Source of the DNA: Streptomyces sp. ST2-7A
GTDB lineage: Bacteria > Actinomycetota > Actinomycetes > Streptomycetales > Streptomycetaceae
NCBI RefSeq assembly: GCF_021390475.1
Contig: NZ_JAJUWS010000027.1
Span: 30,895 to 94,894 of the forward strand
Direction of reading: 5' to 3'
DNA length: 64,000 nt
The notes under the pieces were generated by a model. That model did not search any database, was not told the origin of the DNA, and saw only the letters and a program-made list of their open reading frames with translations. The translations under genes and the position numbers were made by a program. Positions 40,078 through 48,024 of the stretch are shown here, piece after piece. Each line of letters begins with the position of its first letter. Positions within the stretch are counted from its first letter, which is position 1.

Positions 40078-41697
40078 ATGGGCCATGTCGAGGCCGCTCA
40101 CCTGGAGTACCACCTGCCCGATGGGCGTCCCCTGTTGGACGACGTCTCCTTCCGCGTCGGCGAGGGCTCCGCCGCCGCCCTGGTGGGGCCGAACGGCGCC
40201 GGCAAGAGCGCCCTGATGCGACTGGTCGCCGGTGAACTGGCCCCGCACGGCGGGAAGGTGACCGTCAGCGGCGGGATCGGGGTGATGCCCCAGTTCATCG
40301 GCTCGGTCCGGGACGAACGCACCGTGCGCGACCTACTCGTGGCCGTCGCCCCGCCCCGGGTGCGCGAGGCCGCCCGCGAGGTGGACGCCGCCGAGGTCGA
40401 CATCATGGAGCGGGACGACGAGGCCGCCCAGATGCGGTACGCGCAGGCTTTGAGCGACTGGGCGGAGGCGCGCGGCTACGAGGCCGAGACGCTGTGGGAC
40501 GTGTGCACCGTCGCGGCTCTCGGCGTGCCCTACGAGCGGGCCCGGTGGCGGGAGGTGAGCGGCCTCTCCGGCGGCGAGCAGAAGCGGCTGGTGCTGGAGG
40601 CCCTGCTGCGCGGCCCCGACGAGGTGCTGCTGTTGGACGAACCCGACAACTACCTCGACGTTCCCGGCAAGGAGTGGCTGGAGGAGCGGCTGCGGGAGAC
40701 CCGCAAGACCGTCCTGTTCGTCTCCCACGACCGGGAACTGCTCGCCCGCGCCGCCGAACGGATCATCAGCGTGGAGCCGAGCCCCGCCGGCGGGGACGTG
40801 TGGGTCCACGGCAGCGGCTTCGAGGGCTACCACCGGGCCCGGGAGGAACGCTTCGAACGGTTCGAGGAACTGCGCCGCCGCTGGGACGAGAAGCACGCGC
40901 AGCTGAAGAAGCTCGTGGTGGACCTGCGGCAGTACGCCTCGCGCAGCGACGAGATGGCCTCCCGGTACCGGGCGGCCCGGACCCGGCTGCGGAAGTTCGA
41001 GGAGGCGGGACCGCCGCCGGAGCCCCCGCGCAAGCAGAACATCACCATGCGGCTGCGCGGCGGACGCACCGGGGTGCGGGCCGTCACCTGCGCGGGGCTG
41101 GAGCTGACGGGGCTGATGAAGCCGTTCGACCTGGAGGTCTTCCACGGTGAACGGGTGGCCGTCCTGGGCTCCAACGGCTCCGGGAAGTCGCATTTCCTGC
41201 GTCTGCTCGCGGGTGGGGACGTCGCGCACAGCGGCTCCTGGCGGCTCGGCGCGCGGGTCGTCCCCGGACACTTCGCGCAGACCCACGCCCCGGAGGAGTT
41301 GGCCGGCCGGTCCCTGGTGGAGGTTTTGTGGGCGGACCACGCCCGGGACCGGGGTGCGGCGATGAGCGCGCTGCGCCGCTACGAGCTGACCGGACAGGCC
41401 GAACAGCCCTTCGACCGGCTCTCGGGGGGTCAGCAGGCCCGGTTCCGGATCCTGCTGCTCGAGTTGGCCGGCAGCACCGCGCTGCTGCTCGACGAGCCGA
41501 CGGACAACCTGGACCTGGAGTCGGCCGAGGCGCTGCAGGAAGGGCTGGAGGCGTACGAGGGGACGGTGCTGGCGGTCACGCACGACCGCTGGTTCGCCCG
41601 CTCCTTCGACCGGTTCCTGGTCTTCGGCTCCGACGGCCGGGTCCGCGAGACGTCCGAGCCGGTCTGGCACGAGTCCCGCGTCCGCCGCTCCCGCTGA
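40078..41697 (+). CDS. ABC-F family ATPase
   Basis: A 539-residue soluble protein with two ABC domains and no membrane part. Walker A motifs GPNGAGKS (near residue 40) and GSNGSGKS (near 364), signatures LSGGEQKRL and LSGGQQARF, Walker B boxes EVLLLDEPDNYLD and ALLLDEPTDNLDLE. The region between the domains (YHRAREERFERFEELRRRWD, EKHAQLKKLVVDL) is the charged linker typical of ABC-F proteins, which act on ribosomes or in antibiotic resistance. Whether this one is protective or housekeeping cannot be told. Open reading runs upstream of 40078 on the + strand but has no sensible content. Confidence 0.9.
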   Translation: MGHVEAAHLEYHLPDGRPLLDDVSFRVGEGSAAALVGPNGAGKSALMRLVAGELAPHGGKVTVSGGIGVMPQFIGSVRDERTVRDLLVAVAPPRVREAAREVDAAEVDIMERDDEAAQMRYAQALSDWAEARGYEAETLWDVCTVAALGVPYERARWREVSGLSGGEQKRLVLEALLRGPDEVLLLDEPDNYLDVPGKEWLEERLRETRKTVLFVSHDRELLARAAERIISVEPSPAGGDVWVHGSGFEGYHRAREERFERFEELRRRWDEKHAQLKKLVVDLRQYASRSDEMASRYRAARTRLRKFEEAGPPPEPPRKQNITMRLRGGRTGVRAVTCAGLELTGLMKPFDLEVFHGERVAVLGSNGSGKSHFLRLLAGGDVAHSGSWRLGARVVPGHFAQTHAPEELAGRSLVEVLWADHARDRGAAMSALRRYELTGQAEQPFDRLSGGQQARFRILLLELAGSTALLLDEPTDNLDLESAEALQEGLEAYEGTVLAVTHDRWFARSFDRFLVFGSDGRVRETSEPVWHESRVRRSR

Positions 41698-41746
41698 CAG
41701 GAGCGGCGGGGCGGCCGGGCGGCGGGGTGTCCCGTCGGGGTGGGGG

Positions 41747-42514
41747 TCACGCCGGCCGGATGTCCTCCGTTTCCCCATCGGCGGAGGAGCCCACCGACCG
41801 CCACTTCTCGGCGCCGGCGCGCAGTTCGTCGCTGCCGAGGGTGTGCAGGGCGGTGGTGAGGGCCCGCAGGAAGATCTCGCGTTGCGGCGGGGTGCGCAGG
41901 TCGGCGAGGAGGTGGTCGACGAACCGGGCCACCTCCTCGTGCAGCGGATCGCGGTCGACGGCCCGGCGCGGCCGGAGCGGACCCGCCGCCGCGTGCAGAT
42001 TCGACAGGTCGTCGAGACGGTCCGGGTGGCGATCGATCCACCACGCCGTCCGTCGGTCGGGATCGGCGAGGATGTCCCGCAGGAGATCCAGGCGCAGCGC
42101 GGCCTCCGCCCCCTCGCGCTCCACTCCGGCGAGGAACCGGTGGTGCTCCTCCGCCGCACGTCGGTCCCGCCGGCGCACCCGCAGGCGGACCGAGCCGCAC
42201 ACCTCCGGCCCCGGGACCGGGGCGAACCACGCGCAGATCCCGTCGTTCGCCGCGTCCCGGGCTCCGAGCGGGTCGAGGGCGGAGCACCCGGCCAGGATGC
42301 GCTCCACCCGTTCGCGCAGCCGGCGGCGTGCGGAACCGAGTTGGTCCGGGGGACCCGGATGGTGGGGCTCCCCCTCCGGGGGCCGGCGCACCTCGCCGAC
42401 CAGGCGAACGGTGAAGAAGGCACCCGGTTCCCTCGCCGGCAGCCGGGTGCCCCTGATCCGGAACGGGGTGGTTTCCCGGCGCCGGCGGGAGGGGCGTGAC
42501 CTCCGGTCCGTCAT
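41747..42514 (-). CDS. conserved hypothetical protein of the NTPase cassette
   Basis: A 255-residue protein I cannot name. It starts with a basic tail (MTDRRSRPSRRRRETTPFRI), followed by a beta-rich stretch (GAFFTVRLVGEVRRPPEG; GPEVCGSVRLRVRRRDR) and a long helical part with acidic-basic heptads (EEHHRFLAGVEREGAEAALR). The pattern of beta-strands followed by a long helix is reminiscent of SPFH/band-7 domains, but this is only an impression. There is no signal peptide or membrane helix. The gene lies ten bases downstream of the NTPase gene and its ribosome-binding site (GAGGTG) overlaps the end of the NTPase frame, so it is the last member of the three-gene cassette. Confidence 0.75.
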   Translation of the reverse strand: MTDRRSRPSRRRRETTPFRIRGTRLPAREPGAFFTVRLVGEVRRPPEGEPHHPGPPDQLGSARRRLRERVERILAGCSALDPLGARDAANDGICAWFAPVPGPEVCGSVRLRVRRRDRRAAEEHHRFLAGVEREGAEAALRLDLLRDILADPDRRTAWWIDRHPDRLDDLSNLHAAAGPLRPRRAVDRDPLHEEVARFVDHLLADLRTPPQREIFLRALTTALHTLGSDELRAGAEKWRSVGSSADGETEDIRPA

Positions 42515-42524
42515 GTCACGCACC

Positions 42525-44669
42525 TCACGCCGGTGGGACGGGGGACGGGACGGACTCCGGGGTGCCCTCCGATGGCACCTCGGTACCCTTCGGGTCCGGG
42601 GGGCGATCGGCCGGGGACGGACCGGGGACGGGCAGCGGCGACCCGGCCCGGACCTCCGGTGCCTCCCGGGTCGCGGGGGCGACCGGGGACCCGGGTGAGC
42701 CCGGGGCCTCCGCCGTGCCCGGGGCCAACCGGAGCCGGCGGAGCAGGTCGGTACGGCGTCGGTGACCGGGCCCCTCTCCACGATTCGGCCCCACCAGCAA
42801 CGCGGCCACCCCCGACTCGTTCAGCCGCCCCTCGATCACCCCGGCGACCACCTCCACGGCGAGGTCGTCGGGGAGCCGGGGCGAGTCCAGCCAGATCTGC
42901 AGGGTTTCCCGGGTGCGTTCGGCCGTCTCCGCGTGCCGCCAGGCGGCCCGCCACCCCCGGATGAGCAGGGGCGAGGGCGGGAAACGACCGTCACCCTCCC
43001 CGGCGGCCCCGACGGCCTCCGCCGTCGGGTCGACGAGTTCGAGGAAGACGCGTGCCCCCTCCACGCCCACCTTCGGGTCCCCACTCTCGGCCCGACCGAC
43101 CATCTCGGCGAAGATCGCCTCGCGGTGTCGGGGGTCGGCGGCCAGTGTCCGGAGCGCGGCGGCCACCGCGTCCGCGCCCTCACCGTCGGTCCGGGAGAGC
43201 AGCAGTCGCAGCCGGGTGAGGGCGACCCTCGGGTACCGCCGGCCGAGCGCCCCCGCGCACACCGCCGAGATGACCCGGGCCATCTCGTCGCCGACACTCC
43301 CCCGCTCGCACCAGGTGCGGAGCCGTCGGCGCACGGCGGCCCCGGGCCCCGGGGCGATCGCCAGGTTCTCCAGCACCTCGACGGCGAGCCGACGGTGCTC
43401 GGTGCGACCGTCGAGGATCCATTTCTCCACGACGCCCGAGACCGCCTCGCCCGCCGGCCCGTCGGCCAGCCGGGTGAGTGCCTCGGCCACCCGTCCGGTG
43501 TGCGCGGTCGCCGGACCGTCGGGCAGGGTCACGGCAGCGGCCCAGTCCAACAACGTCTCCCGCAGCCCCGGGCGCTGACGCCACACGTGGGCGAGCACCG
43601 CCTCGGGGAGACCCGGACGACGGCCGGCGAGGGAGAGGGTGTCGTCCCGCTCGTCCCGCTCCGCGTCGATCGTGAGGATTCGCGCGGACAGGTCCCGGCC
43701 GGCGAGCGCGCCACCGGGCGGGAGCTCTCCGCCGACCGCCTCGAAGAGTCGGTCGGCGGCGTCCAGGACGACTCCGGCGGGCGCCCCTTCCAGGAGGGCG
43801 GCGGCGATCAGCAGCGCCCGTTCCCGGAGGTCCCCCGTCTCCGCGTGCTCCTCGAACCACGCCTCGAGATGGGGTGTCCAGTGCCGGTACTCCTCGACGA
43901 TCTCGTCCTTCGCCCGGTGCTCCGGGGCCCGGACGATGATGCGGGCGAGACGGACCGCGTCACCGGGGGTGCTCCCGCGCCCCAGAAGGCCCGTGATGGC
44001 GTGGTGGGCCAGCCAGTCGGAACGGTCCGAGCCCAGGTGCCGCAGATGGGCCTCGGCGACCCTCCGGGCGGGCGGCAGGGCGTGGGAGAGGCGGGGCAGG
44101 GACTCGGGGAGTTCGGGAGCGCGAACGGACGGCGTGACCAGGAGGATCAGGAAGGTCCCGGCCTCCACCGCCCGGTCCCGGTACCCGGCCAGGCCCCGGC
44201 AGAATTCCTCGGGCAACTCCTCCTCGTGACCGAGGTCCAGCAGGAAGCCGTGCCCGGGCCGGTGGGGCAGCCGGCCGACGCGCGGCCGGTCCCAGTCGGG
44301 GATCAACTCCCGGATCCGTTCGTACGGCAACCCGGTGTCGTGCAGGACGCGCAGGGCGGCGGTGCGCCGACCGGTGCCAGGGCGACCGACGAGGACGAGG
44401 ACGTTCCCCCGACCGCCGCGCCTCAGGCACTCGACGGCGTGGGGGATCCACCCCGTCTCCGCGCCGGTGGTCTCCTCGTGCACGTAGGCGTGTTGGACGA
44501 CGGCGAACTCGTCGGCCGGGACGGCGACATCGGTCAGCCGCTCCCATACGCGTCCGTGGTGGTGCTCGGTGCGGTGGTAGTCACCCCTCACCTGCGTGAT
44601 GGTGCTGCTCCCGGTGGCCCGGGCCCGCATCGTGGCCTCGCCGTGGGAGGGCTCGTTTCCGTCGATCAT
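42525..44669 (-). CDS. STAND-like NTPase with helical-repeat C-terminus
   Basis: A 714-residue protein. An N-terminal 40-residue segment carries STITQVRGDY (22-31) followed by a His run, then comes a P-loop region with Walker A GRPGTGRRT (95-103), in which the usual lysine is arginine, and a Walker-B-like strand HGFLLDLGHEE. Winged-helix-like segments follow, and the C-terminal half is a chain of HEAT-like helices (LADGPAGEAVSGVVEKWILD; VALTRLRLLLSR; DPKVGVEGARVFLELV) with a Pro-rich tail. This architecture resembles signal-transduction STAND ATPases used in bacterial conflict systems. It overlaps the upstream small gene by ATGA, and both proteins share a Q-V-x-G-D motif. Function unproven. 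Confidence 0.75.
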   Translation of the reverse strand: MIDGNEPSHGEATMRARATGSSTITQVRGDYHRTEHHHGRVWERLTDVAVPADEFAVVQHAYVHEETTGAETGWIPHAVECLRRGGRGNVLVLVGRPGTGRRTAALRVLHDTGLPYERIRELIPDWDRPRVGRLPHRPGHGFLLDLGHEEELPEEFCRGLAGYRDRAVEAGTFLILLVTPSVRAPELPESLPRLSHALPPARRVAEAHLRHLGSDRSDWLAHHAITGLLGRGSTPGDAVRLARIIVRAPEHRAKDEIVEEYRHWTPHLEAWFEEHAETGDLRERALLIAAALLEGAPAGVVLDAADRLFEAVGGELPPGGALAGRDLSARILTIDAERDERDDTLSLAGRRPGLPEAVLAHVWRQRPGLRETLLDWAAAVTLPDGPATAHTGRVAEALTRLADGPAGEAVSGVVEKWILDGRTEHRRLAVEVLENLAIAPGPGAAVRRRLRTWCERGSVGDEMARVISAVCAGALGRRYPRVALTRLRLLLSRTDGEGADAVAAALRTLAADPRHREAIFAEMVGRAESGDPKVGVEGARVFLELVDPTAEAVGAAGEGDGRFPPSPLLIRGWRAAWRHAETAERTRETLQIWLDSPRLPDDLAVEVVAGVIEGRLNESGVAALLVGPNRGEGPGHRRRTDLLRRLRLAPGTAEAPGSPGSPVAPATREAPEVRAGSPLPVPGPSPADRPPDPKGTEVPSEGTPESVPSPVPPA

Positions 44670-45124
44670 CGGTGCTCCGGCCCCCGTCGTCCCGGCTGGA
44701 CGGTCCAGTCGCCACCGACCTGAACGACGCGGGAGCCACCGCTCGCGGTGGCCCACCGACTCACGTCCCCGTGGTGCCGGGGCGCGGTGGGATGCTCCTC
44801 CCGCCACTGTCGGGCGAGGTCGCGGAGTTCGGCCGCGGCCTCGTGGTGGGTGTCGGCGATGTCGCGCAGACGGACCGTCCAATCGGCGACGAGCCGTCCG
44901 GCCCGTGACTCCTCCTCGCCGGGAGAGGCGGCGAGGAGGTGCTCCCGGTCCCGGTCCATCCGCTCCAGACGGTGGCCCGCCTCGTCCTCTCCCCCGCCCG
45001 ACCAGGTCGCGAACCATCGGCCGAGGCGGGCCCGGAGGCTCTCCCAGCCGTCCGTGGCCATGGCGACGACCAGGGTGGTCGCCCCGGCCTCCCCGATGTC
45101 GGCCAGGCCCTGCGTGATGTCCAC
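44666..45124 (-). CDS. small helical protein with terminal QVGGD motif
   Basis: A 152-residue protein of unknown function, first gene of the cassette. The N-terminal part is amphipathic helix (LADIGEAGATTLVVAMATDG, then WESLRARLGRWF), followed by a long charged coiled-coil-like stretch (EEESRAGRLVADWTVRLRDI; AAAELRDLARQWREE). The C-terminus ends with SRVVQVGGDWTVQPG, whose VQVG core resembles the RHIM-type amyloid core. The NTPase encoded next carries a related motif (TQVRGD) at its N-terminus. The GTG start at 45124 has GGGAGG upstream; an ATG at 45193 would add 23 residues. Confidence 0.7.
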   Translation of the reverse strand: MDITQGLADIGEAGATTLVVAMATDGWESLRARLGRWFATWSGGGEDEAGHRLERMDRDREHLLAASPGEEESRAGRLVADWTVRLRDIADTHHEAAAELRDLARQWREEHPTAPRHHGDVSRWATASGGSRVVQVGGDWTVQPGRRGPEHR

Positions 45125-45922
45125 GGTCGTTTCCTCCCGATACGGGCAGACGTGCGGACCACATGCTCCCCTCGGGTGATTCCTCTCCGCCACCTCGAAT
45201 CCGAACCTGTCTCATTCACGCCTCGGAAGACCGAAACGCCGATGCCGGAATTCACCGGAAATAGCTAATCTCGCACACTCATTCCCATCAATTAATCGCG
45301 AGGGAAACCATTCCCGAACGTTCGTCGGCGGTCCCCCGGTGGACCGTCCCCACCGGCGGTCGTGACAACGTCCCGGGGCGGGGTGGACGACGCGGGACCG
45401 TCGCCGGTCACACCTCGGCGACGCGCGCACGCACCGGTCCACCAGCAGGGCCGGGCATTCGGCCGTCGATGGAAGAAGCCGGACCGGGCCCACCACGGTT
45501 TCCCCATCCCGTGATCGCGAGTGGTCCCAATCCTCCAGCGGCCCGCCGGTGACGGCATCGACGCCCGGGAGGGCGTACCAGCACCGGGGTGGCCGACGTT
45601 CGATCCGGTACCGACATCGGCGAAGTCCATGAGTACCGCCGGACCGGCCGCACCGACCGCGAGGCGGGAGGAACCGGTTGCTCCGTCAGGGCGCTCCACT
45701 CGCCGACACCGCCGACCGTGGACACATGCCCACCCGGGGCAGAGATGATTCGGGGTCCGTGCCGACCCGGGCCCGCGGCACCCACGGGCGGACGGAAAAT
45801 CCGGACACGTACCTCGGCGGTGACGACTGGGATCATGGCGGGAAGCGAATCATGTTTTTTACAGACGATCGATATCTCACCACCCTGGATGTCCGACCGG
45901 AAGCAGAATGCGTGGAGGCGTC
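45125..45922. other. non-coding region upstream of the NTPase cassette
   Basis: No gene supported in 798 bases. Short open frames on both strands lack ribosome-binding sites and recognisable content. It must contain the cassette promoter and that of the small gene at 45923. The parts 45200-45300 and 45840-45880 are less GC-rich than the surroundings. Confidence 0.5.
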
Positions 45923-46159
45923 ATGGGACTCGGGTTCATCGGCATCGATCCGGAAACGAACGGCGGTAACTGCCCTTCCGTTTGGGTGGACGAGGAGACA
46001 GGTGACCTGCTTCTGCAGGGATGGGAGGTCACCGACCCCGACACCCTGACGGAAGTGGCCGCGCGCAGCCCGATCGCGGAGAACGAGCGGGTCGTGCGCC
46101 TCCCCGCCCGTATGCGCGCGATCCTGCGGGAGGCATGCGAAGATCCCGAACACGGATGA
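45923..46159 (+). CDS. small conserved actinobacterial protein
   Basis: A 78-residue protein beginning MGLGFIGIDPETNGGNCPSV then WVDEETGDLLLQGWEVTD, and ending VRLPARMRAILREACEDPEH. I recognise the type from Streptomyces, where similar small proteins sit beside HTH/DUF5753 regulators, but the function is not known. The ATG at 45923 has GGAGG five bases upstream. It stands alone, convergent with the VanZ-like gene 21 bases away. Confidence 0.8.
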   Translation: MGLGFIGIDPETNGGNCPSVWVDEETGDLLLQGWEVTDPDTLTEVAARSPIAENERVVRLPARMRAILREACEDPEHG

Positions 46160-46180
46160 ACTCCCCACCGCTCCCCGCCG

Positions 46181-47617
46181 TCAGGGAGCCGCGGGGGTGA
46201 GGAGGTCGGCGGGGTCGGGGGCGTGGGGGGAGGAGGAGAAGCGGTCCACCCGGACCGGGGCTCCGGTGCCGGCGTCCACCACTCCGTGGATCGTCTCGTC
46301 CCCGACGGTCATGAGCAGCAGCCAGTGCGCCCGCCATTCGTCCCCGTCCGGGTTGTCCTCCGGGCGTTCGGCGACCAGCACGGCGTCGGCGGTGTCGGCG
46401 TCCTCCACCCGCGGCGACAGGTGTTTATCCAGCACCTCCCAGGCCTCGATCTCGGTGAGTCGCACGGGTGGCGGGTCGGGGACGGTCGTGCGGTCCAGCC
46501 ACAGGTCGGCGAGGACACCACTCGGTTCGATCCGCAGGTCCAGGCGGGTGGGGAGCAGGAGCCCGTCTTCCGTGTGGTGCCGCCATCTGACCAGCCATCC
46601 GCTCCCGGCGTCGGCGCCGACGGGGTCGGCCGTCGGCTCGACACCGCGCACGAGCCCGGGATGGAAGCGTTCGGCGTAGGCGACGGCGACGGCGATCGCC
46701 TCACCGGCCGTGCTCACCGGCCCCTCGGCACCGGGGACGGGGAAACCGTGGACGGCCTCGGGGTCCGCGGGGTCGAAACCGGGGTCGAAAGGAACGAGGA
46801 AAACCGTCAGGCGGTCGCGGTCGGGCCAGCTCAGTTCGGCGAGGCCCGTCCCGAAACGGGCCGTGATCCTGCCCGTCCCGGGGGTGTCCGGTGAGAACTC
46901 GGCCTCCAATTCCTCGTTCCCCTCCCCGGCCGGCCCGGGGTCCCCGAAGGCCCCGGTGAGTTCCTCGGAGATCGCCGCGCGCTGCTCGTGATCGGCCGGA
47001 AGTGCCGGGACGTGATGGTTCACGCGGTCGAGCACCCACGGCGTGATCCCGACCACCCAGACACCCGCCAGGACGGCGGCGGTCCCCAGCGCGCCGATGG
47101 TGACGTGCCGTGCGCGGAGCACCGACGGGGAGGCCGGGCGCCGTCGGAGCAGCGTCACGACGGTGCCCGCCGCCGTTCCGATGGCCAGGCCGGTGGCGTT
47201 GGCGATCAGGTCGCCCGTCTCGCAGATCCGTGCGACGAAGGGCAGTACCGCCTGCGCCGTCTCGATCCCCGCCGAGAACAGCACGCCGGAGATCAGGACG
47301 AGTCCGGGGCGGCGGGTGGCGAGGGTGCCGAAGAGCCCGACGGGCACGAACATGGCGATGTTCATCCGCCCCTGCGTATCGGAGAACGGCTCGGTGAGGC
47401 TCCGATTGACCACGCAGACCCCGGTTCCCCCCACGGGGCCGGAACTCCACAGGGTCACGGCGAGGATCCCCACCGCGCAGGAGGCCCACAGCGCCCACAT
47501 CAGCGGGCGCGCGGCACGGCGTCGCAGCAGCAGGTGGGTGCCGGCGAGGGTGACGAGGCCCGGGAGGGCGAGGAGGACGAGGAAGCCCTCCTCGCCACCG
47601 AATATCGCGGATAACAC
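46181..47617 (-). CDS. VanZ-like membrane protein with large extracellular domain
   Basis: A 478-residue protein. The N-terminal 200 residues hold several membrane segments with VanZ-family features (WALWASCAVGILAVTLWSSG; GRMNIAMFVPVGLFGTLATR; GIETAQAVLPFVARICETGD, then LIANATGLAIGTAAG). Residues about 210-478 form a soluble domain, probably outside the membrane (LSWPDRDRLTVFLVPFDPGF; EAWEVLDKHLSPRVED), for which I know no family. VanZ domains appear in teicoplanin resistance and cell-wall proteins; the extra domain makes a direct resistance role uncertain. The annotated GTG at 47617 lacks a good ribosome-binding site, so the start is tentative. Confidence 0.8.
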   Translation of the reverse strand: MLSAIFGGEEGFLVLLALPGLVTLAGTHLLLRRRAARPLMWALWASCAVGILAVTLWSSGPVGGTGVCVVNRSLTEPFSDTQGRMNIAMFVPVGLFGTLATRRPGLVLISGVLFSAGIETAQAVLPFVARICETGDLIANATGLAIGTAAGTVVTLLRRRPASPSVLRARHVTIGALGTAAVLAGVWVVGITPWVLDRVNHHVPALPADHEQRAAISEELTGAFGDPGPAGEGNEELEAEFSPDTPGTGRITARFGTGLAELSWPDRDRLTVFLVPFDPGFDPADPEAVHGFPVPGAEGPVSTAGEAIAVAVAYAERFHPGLVRGVEPTADPVGADAGSGWLVRWRHHTEDGLLLPTRLDLRIEPSGVLADLWLDRTTVPDPPPVRLTEIEAWEVLDKHLSPRVEDADTADAVLVAERPEDNPDGDEWRAHWLLLMTVGDETIHGVVDAGTGAPVRVDRFSSSPHAPDPADLLTPAAP

Positions 47618-48024
47618 GGGAGGGTGAGCCCTTTCGGTGGGGAGCGGGGCCGTTGGAGCGGGGCCGGGTGGGAGGGAGGAACCGGGATCCGGACACCTTC
47701 ATGATCATGATCCCGGGTGCCCCGTCCTCCTCGCCGCCTTCCCCGGCCCCGCCCCGCCGGACGCCTGCGGCGGCGTGCGGTGGGACGGGGAGGGCGTGGG
47801 CCTCATGGCCGGTTCGGGTGCGCCCGGGCGGCGGTGCCCCGGGAGGGATGGGCGTGCCGGTGGTGGGAGGGGCTCCCGGGGCGGCGGGTCGCCGGGCCGG
47901 TACAGGGATGTGGCCCCGCCGTGACAACCGAATCGGGCGGACCACTCGTGGAATGGGGTGAGGAGTCACAGCGCCGTGCCCGGAGACGCCGCCGCGTCGC
48001 GTGACGGAGAGCGAGGCCGGCCCC
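47618..48024. other. divergent region, VanZ-like/deacetylase-like
   Basis: No gene. The gap separates two divergent genes and holds a 12-base perfect palindrome at 47699-47710. It is the natural location of both promoters. Confidence 0.5.
47699..47710. promoter_or_regulatory. 12-base palindrome in a divergent promoter region
   Basis: TCATGATCATGA is a perfect self-complementary dodecamer, AT-rich for its setting, about 80 bases upstream of the VanZ-like start. It may be an operator. Confidence 0.35.

Noticed and set aside
45292..45836. Minus-strand frames upstream of the NTPase cassette
   Set aside because: Overlapping frames in several registers with no shared domain; no ribosome-binding site.
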